Origin: Gracilaria gracilis
Lineage: Eukaryota > Rhodophyta > Florideophyceae > Gracilariales > Gracilariaceae
Direction: 5' to 3'
Assembly (NCBI GenBank): GCA_030374805.1
Contig: JARGSG010000026.1
Coordinates: 434,001-498,000, forward strand
DNA length: 64,000 nt
Positions 37,323 to 47,424 of the stretch are shown piece by piece. The position numbers were made by a program, and so were the translations under genes. The first letter of the stretch is position 1, and the number at the start of each line of letters is the position of its first letter. The notes beneath the pieces are model-generated. The model saw only the letters and a program-made list of their open reading frames with translations, ran no database searches and was not told the DNA's origin.

Positions 37323-39203
37323 ATGGGTATAAAGGCGGCTGTGGTGCATGATGCTCCTCGCCATGCAACAATCGTACTCCGCACACGGAGCAACAACATC
37401 GCTGATCGATATTCAGTTCTAGAAACTGTCGCATCCTTCACGCAGCATTGTGACTCTCTGCGCGGTGTTGCGAAGACAGTAACCCAAGTGAGCGCTCTTT
37501 GGGGAGGCCCACCCTACATAGACTACACCGTTGTCGGTTCTCGTTTTCGAGTGCTTGTTGTGTGGGATGAAGAGCCTGCCGAATTTGATGTATGCTACGA
37601 TGTGCATAACGCAATGAAGCGCCTCGAAAACGCAGTGCACAATGTCGTACACGCACTGGAGGCTCGCTCTGTGGAAGCAGTTGCTGCCGTGTACGAAGCA
37701 GCTGGAAATGTTTTGCGCGCTGAGTTTTCGGCTGATCTAGTCGAGACAAAGCCTACTAAAACGAAAACCTTGTCTATACCAGGATCAAGGCGCTCATCCG
37801 TTTCCACCGAACCCAAGAAGAGGAAGAGTTTGTTTGGTCGCATAGGTTCCGCGCTAAAATCTTCTTCTGATGTATCTAAGAAAACTCAAAAGCACGGAGC
37901 TTTATCACCGGCGCCTTCAGAGAAAGAAACGAGCATTGTCCCCTTTGGTTCGCCCACCGCGCTAGATAATGAAGTAGGTCACTTGCAAATATCAGATGTT
38001 GTGTTCAAATGGACTGAATTCGCACCGCTCCAAGAGGATGAGAATGATTTGAATTGGTTTGTTGAACTAATCAAAGGAAATGAAGAGGAAGAAGTGCGTG
38101 CTGAACGCCCAAGACTTCGTACAAATATCTCCACTCCACTTAATCTCTTCGCACCGGATGCATCAGATATTGGAACAAGAGCTCTTACATTGGTACCTCC
38201 AACAGACAGGCCAGGGAACACACCGGTGCAAACTACTTTGCCTCACAATGTCATTGTCGAATCGCCTGCTTCCGTAGTTGCTGAAAGCAGTACGTCTATC
38301 ACTACTCGGACAGCCTCTGTTGTTGTCCAAAGCGTAAATTCAACACCTCAATTGATGTCTACGGGTGTGAGGGAGAACGCCGAACCAAAGGACACGGTTT
38401 TCACAACAGCTGAACAACGAAGAGTCGCGGACACGGATAACAGAGCGGTAAAAGCCAGTTTTTCAAAGAATGCAAACGACACAAACGAAGACTTAGCGGT
38501 TGAATCGTTAGGTGCTTTGAAGGATGAAGCAGCCTCGAGACCTGCATCAAACCAGGGAGAGCAGGATTCAGCAATTCGCTCTCGGATGAACGATTTTGCG
38601 CGCTCAATGCAGTCAGGAGAATTCCCAAATGCACTGCGCCAAGTGACCGCTGCACTCCAGTATCTTTCTACCGTTAACCCTCGGCGAGAACGTGAAACTG
38701 TGACCTGTGCGAATTACTTTGTTGCAATGAAAATACTTTGCCGCAACGCTGCACTTGAGCGGGAACTATCTATGGTCGCGCCAAATTCACCAGACGCTGT
38801 TCAACGACATGTGGAATGTGCGCTATTAACTATGTTTCTGGCGGAACTAAAGCATTTGCTTCCACGTCACAGGGTAGCTGCAATGCAGGTTGCCATTGAG
38901 AAGAACGGCATTGTAGGCAACTATGGCATGTGCGCAAGATGGTTGCGAGAACTCATCGAACGGGCTCCAGAGCGCGCAAAGTCAGAGCTTCAAAAGAAGC
39001 TTGCAGTCTGCATGCGAAATGGAGAAACAAACAAACACATGCCGCCCACCAACCGAATTTGTTACTCCACCTTGCAAGCAGTAACTTCTCCGTACGGTAA
39101 GTGCTCTGTTTGCGAGGCTATGTTTCACGGGGTTTCGTCTGGTGTCTCCCACGGACAACTATGTGGTGTCTGTTTCGTTGGTATCATTCATCGTAGAATA
39201 TAA
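37323..39203 (+). CDS. protein with alpha-COP-like C-terminal domain
   Basis: A 626-residue intronless protein. Residues 1-145 form a mixed alpha/beta module (FRVLVVWDEEPAEFDVCYD, then long helices) that I do not recognise. Residues 150-425 are Ser/Thr-rich and disordered. Residues 430-626 resemble the C-terminal domain of coatomer alpha subunit: MNDFARSMQSGEFPNALRQV, an HLLPRHRVAAMQVAI helix, KNGIVGNYGMCARWLRELIERAP, and a final cysteine-rich unit CSVCEAMFHG...CGVCFVGI. In alpha-COP this part binds epsilon-COP. Here the WD40 propellers are absent and the protein is half the usual length. A vesicle-coat or coat-like role is inferred. Confidence 0.55.
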   Translation: MGIKAAVVHDAPRHATIVLRTRSNNIADRYSVLETVASFTQHCDSLRGVAKTVTQVSALWGGPPYIDYTVVGSRFRVLVVWDEEPAEFDVCYDVHNAMKRLENAVHNVVHALEARSVEAVAAVYEAAGNVLRAEFSADLVETKPTKTKTLSIPGSRRSSVSTEPKKRKSLFGRIGSALKSSSDVSKKTQKHGALSPAPSEKETSIVPFGSPTALDNEVGHLQISDVVFKWTEFAPLQEDENDLNWFVELIKGNEEEEVRAERPRLRTNISTPLNLFAPDASDIGTRALTLVPPTDRPGNTPVQTTLPHNVIVESPASVVAESSTSITTRTASVVVQSVNSTPQLMSTGVRENAEPKDTVFTTAEQRRVADTDNRAVKASFSKNANDTNEDLAVESLGALKDEAASRPASNQGEQDSAIRSRMNDFARSMQSGEFPNALRQVTAALQYLSTVNPRRERETVTCANYFVAMKILCRNAALERELSMVAPNSPDAVQRHVECALLTMFLAELKHLLPRHRVAAMQVAIEKNGIVGNYGMCARWLRELIERAPERAKSELQKKLAVCMRNGETNKHMPPTNRICYSTLQAVTSPYGKCSVCEAMFHGVSSGVSHGQLCGVCFVGIIHRRI

Positions 39204-39381
39204 GGACTGTGTGCTCAACAAGGCCACGTCCACGGCGACTGGAATTAGCAGCCACTAACCAACGAGTTCGCTTGACCTAATTCGAAGAGGCGCGAAACGT
39301 CTTCTGCTCATCGGCGATATTTGTGATTCGGAAATGCAAGCTGCGCCATATTCATCAAGGTAGCTGCACGTAGTGCGCGCA

Positions 39382-41928
39382 ATGGGGCCTAGGAAACATT
39401 CAACCCGCCCCGCACTGGGTGGCTCTCATCCGAGGCACGCCGCCGTAAACGACGCCACTCGAGCCTACTTAGAATATCCATCGGCAGACGACTCCGTTCT
39501 ATCCCTCCAACGCGCCAGACTGCCCCGTACTTCAAAATTCAGGGGATCACGGCCAAGAACAAATGTTCGGAGCTCTTTGCCTCTCGGCTCACAGCCGAAA
39601 CTCCCGCGTCCAGTTCCGTCGCATGCATCTCACCCCTCATCTGAAGCCAGTGAGGTAAGTGTGGGTCGACTCTGGACTAAGATTCCGCACAAATTGCGAC
39701 GTGTTTTGTTTATCGCAGGTTTTATCGCCGTCTACTATGTTGTCTTTGCAAAACACCACTTCTATGACAAAGAGATCTCAGCTATTCACGCTGAAGTTGA
39801 AAAACTAGTTCAAGAAGCATCAGAATCGGGATTTATGGGCCAACAGTTTCTCGAGGCAGACCTGCCACCCATCCTTCGAGAATCAACGGCACTGCCAGTG
39901 CTTGCGAATAAATCCAGCTCTTCCGACGATAAAACGGCATCAAATTCCAATTCAAGTACTAGACTGCCAAAACCAGAAAAGAGTTCGACTGATACGAAAC
40001 GTTCAAAGACAAGCGGACCAAGTGAAGGTGATAGTCTACCCTTGAAGAAAAAGAAGAAGAATAAGAAGAGGAAGAAGAAAAAGAAGAAGAAACCGGAACA
40101 AGAAACGAAGAAGGAGGACATACAGCATGAAGCCAAGGACGAATCTAACTCCCCGAAACAAGAAAGCGAACCTAGTAGTACGAGCGATACTCGTGTAGGA
40201 CAGACGGTGATGAGTGACAAGGAGACCACTTCAGCTTCACCAAGAGAGCGAGCCACCCCCGCCTCTCCATCTCCCGTATTAGAAAGCTCAAAGGACAAAG
40301 CCACAAGCATTCCAACTGAATCGAATTCTGGTCTTGGCTCTCGCTCAGCTGTGGTAACGCCATCACTGTCGGCAAATCCATCAGGAGATGACCCAAGTGG
40401 AAATTCAATGGGCAAGGAGATGAACTCAGCTCAGGGTGCAGCAACGGAGGTAGACGACTCCATCTTTGAGGACTTGAATTTCGATAACGTACCAAAGGGG
40501 ATGGTACCTGTTCTGAAATGGAAATATGACAAGGTGAAAGACCCCACCACGACCGAACAAGTATTCGGCATTGGAGATAGGCTTGAGCATATCGGGGTTT
40601 ATAAGCCCTTGTGTCTTGATTCAAACTCAACTGATGGAATTGCATTTGAGGGTGAAACAGTCTGCAGTGGGTTTAATAGAACTGAGGGCTGGCTCATTCA
40701 CTACTGCGCAATCATGCGAGAGTCGTTGTACAAAGAAGACCTTCTTCGAGTCCAGGAGACAAGGAAGGCACATGCTTGGCTTCAAGAGAACGATGCAGAT
40801 ATTCAATGGGTTGAGGGTGTCACCGTCTTACAGATACTGGAGAAGAACTGTGGTAATATAGCCCACTTTGCGGGGCGACTGCTCTTTCTTCAGCATATCT
40901 TAGAGAATATCGCAGCCTACGTATCTACGCCGGCGAAAGTTGATAACGTCCTAATTTTGCCTACTCATCACATCATGAAACGCTTCCTGTACCCTCAGAA
41001 CTATGAGTTTTGGCATAAAACAATGCTGAGCGCCCTGCTAGCACCATCGAAGCTCGCGGTTGGTACGCTTGGAAACTTTCTTTATCGCCTATCGAAATCA
41101 AAGGACTTAAATGAACCACTGGTCCAACTACTTCATAACTACTCTTTGGCGGGCAGTGAATATCCGAACAAGAAGTACGTTTGCTTTCGCAAAGTAGTAA
41201 TCCCTGGTTTCCTAAAAGGTCGCTTCTTTGTCAACGATATGGAATATCCATCAAAACGACTCTCGCTGCAAAGCAAAATGCAAGGGGGCCCTACGGTACC
41301 GAGAGATAGTCTAAGAATGAGGGAAAGAGTGTCAGCTATGGTAAGACAAACACCGGTTGTGGAAAAAATGAGGAAAGAAATCGTTCTGTTGGATCGTAAT
41401 GGGTCTCGGCGCGTGTTTGAGGCAGAGACGAGGTCGAAGATAATCGACATGTTTACCTCCGTTGGCGAAGGGAGGGGGTTCGCATTCAAGATTGTTGACT
41501 TTTCCAAGAAACCATTCGAGGAGCAGTATCAAATGGTCAGCGGATCAGCAATAGCGATTGGTATACACGGCGCGAACTTGGTTAATACCATGTTTATGCC
41601 CCCACTCTCAGTTCTCATTGAGCTGTTCCCGAATGGATTTTTTCACGCCATGTACGCCAACGGAGGTAATTCAGGTCTTAGGTACTTTGGATACGAAATG
41701 AAAACTGGCCCTCGTTATCCTGGTTTGTCGAAATTTCGGTCTGTTGCACAATGCGTGAAATACGACAATGATTGTAAGCTGCATTACCGAGATGCCCATG
41801 TGAAAGCGACCGACGAAGATATCAAAGCTGTTGAAGGCATGCTAAGATCGGCCATAGAGTGGTGCGAACAAATTGGCTTTGCACAAAGTCCTTTGGAGTC
41901 TTCTAAAGGAAACTCAAGGGATTCTTAG
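39382..41928 (+). CDS. GT61-family glycosyltransferase, type II membrane protein
   Basis: An 848-residue protein with a short basic cytoplasmic region, one membrane anchor at residues about 114-132 (LFIAGFIAVYYVVFA), a long Ser/Lys-rich stem with a Lys tract, and a catalytic region from about 370. The signature IGIHGANLVNTMFMPP...IELFP, with RYFGYEM and KFRSV later, is that of GT61 enzymes (EOGT and plant xylan or N-glycan xylosyltransferases). The donor is probably a UDP-sugar and the site the Golgi lumen. NST and NRT sequons are present. The first ATG was used; upstream codons are non-ATG. A shorter GT61 gene lies about 5.5 kb downstream. Confidence 0.83.
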   Translation: MGPRKHSTRPALGGSHPRHAAVNDATRAYLEYPSADDSVLSLQRARLPRTSKFRGSRPRTNVRSSLPLGSQPKLPRPVPSHASHPSSEASEVSVGRLWTKIPHKLRRVLFIAGFIAVYYVVFAKHHFYDKEISAIHAEVEKLVQEASESGFMGQQFLEADLPPILRESTALPVLANKSSSSDDKTASNSNSSTRLPKPEKSSTDTKRSKTSGPSEGDSLPLKKKKKNKKRKKKKKKKPEQETKKEDIQHEAKDESNSPKQESEPSSTSDTRVGQTVMSDKETTSASPRERATPASPSPVLESSKDKATSIPTESNSGLGSRSAVVTPSLSANPSGDDPSGNSMGKEMNSAQGAATEVDDSIFEDLNFDNVPKGMVPVLKWKYDKVKDPTTTEQVFGIGDRLEHIGVYKPLCLDSNSTDGIAFEGETVCSGFNRTEGWLIHYCAIMRESLYKEDLLRVQETRKAHAWLQENDADIQWVEGVTVLQILEKNCGNIAHFAGRLLFLQHILENIAAYVSTPAKVDNVLILPTHHIMKRFLYPQNYEFWHKTMLSALLAPSKLAVGTLGNFLYRLSKSKDLNEPLVQLLHNYSLAGSEYPNKKYVCFRKVVIPGFLKGRFFVNDMEYPSKRLSLQSKMQGGPTVPRDSLRMRERVSAMVRQTPVVEKMRKEIVLLDRNGSRRVFEAETRSKIIDMFTSVGEGRGFAFKIVDFSKKPFEEQYQMVSGSAIAIGIHGANLVNTMFMPPLSVLIELFPNGFFHAMYANGGNSGLRYFGYEMKTGPRYPGLSKFRSVAQCVKYDNDCKLHYRDAHVKATDEDIKAVEGMLRSAIEWCEQIGFAQSPLESSKGNSRDS

Positions 41929-42532
41929 AATTCTAGGCGAAGAGCATGTTGTCTTTGATCAACGACGTCCAAGAATCGAAGTGGGACTTCATCGGAGCTA
42001 TTTCGTTTTCCTACTTCGATTTCTTTCCTTCAGCGAATTAGTTCGGGTATCTAATAGGGCCAGATCTATATCTGGGTTTCACATGGATTCGTCGACGCTG
42101 AGGTGCGTTTTTATTCAAATCCCTCAGATTACTCATGCATATATTACGATGCAAAGGGTAAAGACCCTCCTCCTGTTTTCTTCAAGATGGTATATGCTAG
42201 TTTTGTTTCGATGTCAACGTTAGCTCGCGCGGTGTAGATAGGAAAAAGAATGAGTTTGTGAACTTTGCTTGAGATCAAGGATTGCCAACAGTTTACACTG
42301 ATAACCGGTTTGTGTTCGAGTTGCATAGGACTCGCTTTATGACAGTCTCCGAAAGCTAGTCCCATGAAGTGGATGCAATCTGCGAATCGCCTCATCCTCA
42401 CTTGCTCTACTAGCTAGATGTGCGCGGAAGCACGTGTATAAGCAGGACTACGTGTGTGCTAAGCAGTTAGTTTATCGCTATACTACTTCGGCGCAACTGT
42501 CAAGAGTAGGTGATCGTCCCAGTTCGTTACTG

Positions 42533-42853
42533 TTACCTCGATGCTCCCTTGTTATCAATAGATAAGCCCGGGTTGTCCATTTCTGCAATTCGTCGTTTGA
42601 TCTCATCCACGTTCTTTCGTATTTCGTCGCATTTGCGAAATCCCAGATAGTAGTCAAAACCGCTAGCAGTGACCGCAACGAAGACAAGCGGTGAATATGA
42701 TTTCAGCCGTACCGCAATTGGAATACTCAGAAGCACTGCAGGTACTGTTACCGACCACGACGAGTCCAAGACACAGGCAGACATTTCTTTCTTCGAGCGA
42801 GCAAGTTGCTCTGAGAGCTCCTTATGTAAACCCGATTCCTCCGCTGTCTCCAT
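42533..42853 (-). CDS. small membrane protein, 106 aa
   Basis: A 106-residue protein. An amphipathic N-terminal helix (LHKELSEQLARSKKEM) is followed by two hydrophobic segments (VTVPAVLLSIPIAVRL and SPLVFVAVTASGFDYYLGF) linked by a short basic turn. A C-terminal helix (CDEIRKNVDEIKRRIAEM) completes it. This hairpin topology is common in small inner-membrane or ER proteins. I do not recognise the family. The organised layout, ATG start and position support a real gene. Confidence 0.6.
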   Translation of the reverse strand: METAEESGLHKELSEQLARSKKEMSACVLDSSWSVTVPAVLLSIPIAVRLKSYSPLVFVAVTASGFDYYLGFRKCDEIRKNVDEIKRRIAEMDNPGLSIDNKGASR

Positions 42854-43635
42854 CGTGGATTAAGAAAGTGACTAGGGGAGTTGGCGGACAAACCCAAACC
42901 TTCATCAGTCGCCTGTGTGGCGAATCGAGCTTGACTCTAGAATAGCAGAGCAGTTTACCTCTTTCACTATCAATATAGAGTTAACCTGCGGATACCGTTG
43001 TAAACGAAAGATCCACTTCAGATTTTGCCTTTGTGCGTTTACTCCACAGCCTGAAATCGAAGAAATTTAACTCAAGGTGCGCCGCAATTCCGAACAACAA
43101 GCATCCACACATTTTGCTGATCTCCATTTCGTATGCATCCTAGCGAATGATTCGTCAATGTGGGAACACAAAACCACTAGATAGTAGGCCACATGTCCGG
43201 TGTGAACTGTAGGCAGTCTGTAGCTGTTTCACGACTAGAACATAATCTTTGGACAAAACCAAAGGTTAGAAGAGGAGCTGATGTTCAGAGGACAGAACTA
43301 CGCGTGAGGCTCTCCTCGAGGTGATTAATTGCGCCCCATATCAGAAATCAATTTAAAGTAAGTTAACCCCAAAGATTGCATTTCATATGAGATATCACGA
43401 TATCGCACGGCGTTCAGTTTGCTTGGAGATGGCTACAACACTCGAATCCGGATAGACTTGCCTCATATGGTTAGTTGTTCTAAGAATGACGATTACGGCT
43501 GTACTGTCTTATCGGAAAGCACCCGACTCGAAAGCCTTCTTCTCACATATGTTCTCTCCTATTTAAGTTTTGTGCCTCTAGCATTTTTCAGGGGGGTGAC
43601 TTGATATTCTTCTCACTCAGCAGGAAGGAAGCAAG
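42854..43635. promoter_or_regulatory. divergent intergenic region
   Basis: About 780 bp between the small membrane protein gene (minus) and the kinase-like gene (plus). No gene or clear element was found; several A/T-rich runs and TCACGATATCG-type inverted sequences occur near 43395. Confidence 0.35.
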
Positions 43636-44892
43636 ATGTACGAAACCACACTGTACCCAGCTTTTGCATTCCCACTGACATGTTGTTTTGCTCCATGGAG
43701 CAATAAACGCTTGCCATCTAGATGTTCTCGACGGTTGGCGGCGAACCAACAACCAAGAGCATTGCTTGTTGACTTTTCTGCAGCTGATTTCGAAATCCGC
43801 CGTTTAGTTGGTCAACAAGGATACGCCACAATCACAGACTGGGAGTATTACGTTCCAAAAGATCCGTTAGCACCGACGAGAACGATTGAATCTAATGAAC
43901 CTTCTATACGCTTGTATGAGGCCGTCATATCGGTATCGCAGCCCACCATGTATAACACACGCGTTCTTCTCAAAGAATTTCTTACTGACGGTGTTGAACT
44001 TGGAGTGAACGAAGCAGAGGCCTACAAAATGCTCTATGAAGCTGATGGTGGTCCAGCTGCTATTGATCCGGATGTAGTACCTGTCGCTACACTTCTTGGT
44101 AGTTTTCTAACCGATGAATCCTTCGCAGACCCGAGTTTTCAGCAGGCTTGGCGAAAGCAATTTCCCAATGCTCCCAGTGCACCTCGTGTAGGAGCACCAT
44201 TTCTAGTGTTCCGATGGGAAGGGCTGAAAACCGGGCTGACGTGTGCCGCACCCCGAAGAGATTCCGATGAGATCGGGAACAGGCTGTTTGACAGCGTATT
44301 TCGGCCGAACTTGTTGCGCAGACAAGCCGTATTTGTTCGAAAGTTTATGCAACTAAGTATTGAGGCTTTGTTATACTTACATGGAACAGGGGGAATGGTA
44401 CACCGATCAATTGGTCTGGGAAGTATAATGGTAAACACTATCGAATACAGACTTGCAAGCTCGTTGCAAGTGAAGCTTCGCGACTTTGGATTCGCTCGGC
44501 CTGTAAGTGAATTAGTAACGGGGGACAATCTGGAGCGTGCCAGAAAGGCAGGCGCCGTCACCCCTGGGGAAATAGCCGCGTACCATTTTGCTGAGGATAT
44601 TTATGCTCTCGGTTACGCGTTCCTTGAGCTAATCTTCTCTACATTTAGTGGAAGACCAGTGACTCAGGACAGATTCAAGAAGCTATTCGAAGATACCTTC
44701 AATCTGAACATCGCTCCTTTCCGGGAATATTGTGCACAAGATCCTGATTGGATAGGTGCGGTTGAATTCCTCGATGAAGGCAACAAAAGTGGGTGGGACC
44801 TGGTGAAAACAATGCTCGGTGCCCGAAAGAGTTTCACTGATATATCGCTTAAGGATATTCAGTTGAGCCCTTTCTTGAAAGACCTGGCATAA
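43636..44892 (+). CDS. plastid kinase-like protein, probable pseudokinase
   Basis: A 418-residue protein with an N-terminal leader of about 40 residues (FAFPLTCCFAPW...RCSRRLAA) that looks organellar. A kinase-fold domain follows. The ATP-site Lys is probably in RVLLKEF, and DFGFAR (Asp283) is present. The catalytic loop reads VHRSIGLGSIMV, so the HRD Asp is Ser258 and the metal-binding Asn position is Ser263. Loss of both suggests an inactive or highly unusual kinase. The regular helices after DFG (DIYALGYAFLELIF) keep the C-lobe fold. Similar divergent kinase-fold proteins occur in plant and algal plastids; the function is unknown. The gene is intronless. Confidence 0.7.
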   Translation: MYETTLYPAFAFPLTCCFAPWSNKRLPSRCSRRLAANQQPRALLVDFSAADFEIRRLVGQQGYATITDWEYYVPKDPLAPTRTIESNEPSIRLYEAVISVSQPTMYNTRVLLKEFLTDGVELGVNEAEAYKMLYEADGGPAAIDPDVVPVATLLGSFLTDESFADPSFQQAWRKQFPNAPSAPRVGAPFLVFRWEGLKTGLTCAAPRRDSDEIGNRLFDSVFRPNLLRRQAVFVRKFMQLSIEALLYLHGTGGMVHRSIGLGSIMVNTIEYRLASSLQVKLRDFGFARPVSELVTGDNLERARKAGAVTPGEIAAYHFAEDIYALGYAFLELIFSTFSGRPVTQDRFKKLFEDTFNLNIAPFREYCAQDPDWIGAVEFLDEGNKSGWDLVKTMLGARKSFTDISLKDIQLSPFLKDLA

Positions 44893-45192
44893 ACATTAGC
44901 TTACCATTCGTTCCAGGTTACAGAACTCCTCACTTTTGATGGAGTACTTAATAGAGCATGAGACGCGCCCACGAGTGATGCTATAAAAGTATTGTGTCTC
45001 GTTCGTTTGCTTAGCTTGACATATATCCTCAGGTACCAACGGTACTTATTTGTTAGCTGAATGCAATCCGATTGCACTTTCACTGCATGAAAGTTGTTAC
45101 AGGGTACGGTAATCAGATAACATGATTGTGCCAAAGAAGCGATCCGGCGCAATCGGATTGAGTATCAGTCGACTCCGAATCTACCTTCCTAG

Positions 45193-45290
45193 TTTATTAT
45201 GAGCGCCCAACGCCCTCATTCCTCGATGGGTGGACTTCGCCAAGGACCTCTTACCACCTGTAGCGTTTCCCTTTCAAGCTTTTGTTCTTC
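45193..45290 (+). repeat. decayed direct repeat, copy 1
   Basis: It begins TTTATTATGAGCGC and contains ATTCCTCG and CCACCTGTAGCGTTTCC. It aligns by eye with 45716-45800, which has the same head, ATTCCTCG and CGACCTATAATGCTTCC, in the same orientation about 520 bp away. Confidence 0.55.
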
Positions 45291-45380
45291 TTCTTTATCA
45301 TGGTCAGCCGCCCCTGATTTCGAGGCGGCAATAGTTCTATCTAGAGATAGTTCTCTCTCTTAAAGAAGGCCAAAAACCGT
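45287..45380 (+). repeat. left arm of a long inverted repeat
   Basis: The sequence from CTTCTTCTTTATCATGGTC to AAGAAGGCCAAAAACC matches the reverse complement of 46294-46391, with about 65 of 74 central positions identical by eye. The two arms are about 1.1 kb apart and point inward, as in a MITE or non-autonomous DNA transposon. Confidence 0.75.
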
Positions 45381-45633
45381 GACGGCGCCGTCGTGGTCTT
45401 TGGACTCCGTAGGAGTCCCAGTTGCTTACTCGTTTCGCTCCCTCCTGCGCTACACGGAGTTAAGGAGACAGGCACACCGCGAGAAGGCGAGTAGCTAGCT
45501 AGTGCCCAAGCTTTTTATTAGAACTACGATGTTGTACCCATCTTATGCACACTGAGCACTTCGTCTTCTTCTTCAGTGTGGTCCTGAGTTTTTTTATTCC
45601 GAAACTCAGGGATACTACTCATATGAGTCTAAG

Positions 45634-45664
45634 TAGTTTTCTCTGTTCAAGAAGGCCAAAAAAG
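45634..45664 (+). repeat. third partial copy of the inverted-repeat arm
   Basis: TAGTTTTCTCTGTTCAAGA followed by AGGCCAAAAAA repeats the inner half of the left arm in the same orientation. Confidence 0.5.
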
Positions 45665-45715
45665 CTTGTGGGCTTTTGTCCCACTATTTCTAACTTCTTC
45701 TTCTTCTTCTTCTCC

Positions 45716-45800
45716 TTTATTATGAGCGCGTACGCTGATTCCTCGTAACGCGTGGGGTTTGCTAAATACCCCCAACGACCTATAATGCTTCCTAACGAAA
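45716..45800 (+). repeat. decayed direct repeat, copy 2
   Basis: The second copy of the unit beginning TTTATTATGAGCGC, preceded by a CTT-rich tract as at other copies. Confidence 0.55.
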
Positions 45801-46293
45801 ACCCAGCCACTGGCTGCGAATCTGCAACCGTGTTACGCTCACTAAGCGACTACATTGCTTTCCAGAGGAACCATTAAACCTCTAAGGTGTTCTCGACTGC
45901 GTGAGCATTTCGCTACCGACGTTTATCGCCTTTCCATTCTTTGTCCTTCTCGCCTGCACCATTCGTTCATCCTCTCAAGAACTATTTCTAACATGTACAT
46001 ATCTTTCTCCAATTTCTTTATGCGATAGCAGCTCTCTGCTTTGGGAAACATTTGTCAGTAGGCACCGAAACGCAACATGTTGACGCCTTTCTTGATTCCC
46101 CCACCCACTGAGCCCTATTTCGCTGTACAGACAAAGCCCCCGGAAAGTGTTAGTCTCTTAGAGTAGGTGTTCTTGGTTTGTTTGAGTACTTCGCCAAATC
46201 CTCTCTCGGTGCTCTCTAACGAGTGCAGCTCGACGCGCTGTACTACCGACAGCTTAGAAAGGGAAGATAAGTCGTTAATAGATATGGCCATAA

Positions 46294-46391
46294 AGGGTTT
46301 TGGGCCTTCTTTAAGAGAGAGAACTACCTTTAGATATAACTACTGCCGTCTCAGAATCAGGGGCGCCTGACCATAATAATAAAGAAGAAGA
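46294..46391 (-). repeat. right arm of a long inverted repeat
   Basis: The reverse complement of the left arm at 45287-45380, followed by an AAG-rich microsatellite (46381-46403) that mirrors the CTT tract outside the left arm. Confidence 0.75.
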
Positions 46392-47424
46392 AGAAGAAGA
46401 AAAGTACTTCGCTACAAAAAATGTTCTTCTGTAAAGTTACATCCCTGTTTCCTCTTTGATTGCACCTCTTTATGCATTATGGGTCGATCAACATCGTTCT
46501 TCTAGCATGATAGAGAAATTAGAAGCCATTTTGATACTGAGCGTATGTCTTCTGAGAATGTTCAATTACATCCAAATCTTCTTCTGTCTGTTGTTCTCCT
46601 TTTTGCCGATGTCCTGACTTTCTCGTACATTAGCACATTTCAGAACCACTACTGCACTTCACAGAAAAGAATAATTGTCAACTTCCTGTGTATCCTGCAG
46701 GGTGAGAAAAACTCTAATGACCGACCCTTCATAAAACTTCGGAATGATTGGTGGTATCGCCGAAAAGAAAGGGTAGATTTCGTTATTCTGCTTCTTTGCA
46801 CTGATATGGGAAGAATCCCTTGTAGGCACGAAATGGGTTCGGCGTTGTAGTGGTTAGAAACGTCTGTCATGGGCTGTCCTTATCCAAGGACAATATCAGT
46901 ACTACTTAGACGACACCAACCATAGAAATGAGGCAATTGCCCCGAAGATGATTTATCTATATGTGATTCGTTTCATGAGTTGTATCTTACGACTACAGTA
47001 GTAGGCGTAAATGACAAGGTACAAAGAGATCTCTTTGTTTGCTCTTTTGTATTCGAGATTAGGATTTCAAAAGAGGAACCGAGAGCTGAAACTTTCACAG
47101 TTGAGGAAACTGATCTGGGGCTGTAATCTTCTGGGACCCATAGGGGATGACAGAAAGAAGACATGGACAGGCTAGTTTATCTGCGCAGCTGCTTTGTATC
47201 TTAAAGCACGCAACACATCGTTTCTATAGGGGCAGGTTGAGCCCGAAGATAATATTTGCTGTTTCCCTACTTTCCCAATCAAAGCCAGCTAATCGGCGTA
47301 CCCCTGAAGAAGAAGAGAAGTGGCGTAGTCCTTTTCCCGTTGAGATTCTTTCCTTCTCCGGGAGAACATAAGCTGATGTCTGGCTACGAAAGACAATGAT
47401 TCAGGTTGTAGACAGATACACGGA

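Larger units (their letters stand above)
44893..47424. other. gene-free block of decayed repeats
   Basis: About 2.5 kb with no supported gene, holding the repeats at 45193-46391 listed separately. The rest shows A/T-rich, pyrimidine-tract-rich sequence typical of degraded mobile DNA. A GTTGTAGTGGTTAG stretch at 46845-46858 resembles a tRNA A box but no cloverleaf follows. Confidence 0.5.

Noticed and set aside
45620-45630. CTCATATGAGT resembling the transposon palindrome
   Set aside because: A single short palindrome without the terminal repeat; chance occurrence is likely.
46845-46858. tRNA A-box-like sequence GTTGTAGTGGTTAG
   Set aside because: No B box, anticodon stem or acceptor pairing follows.
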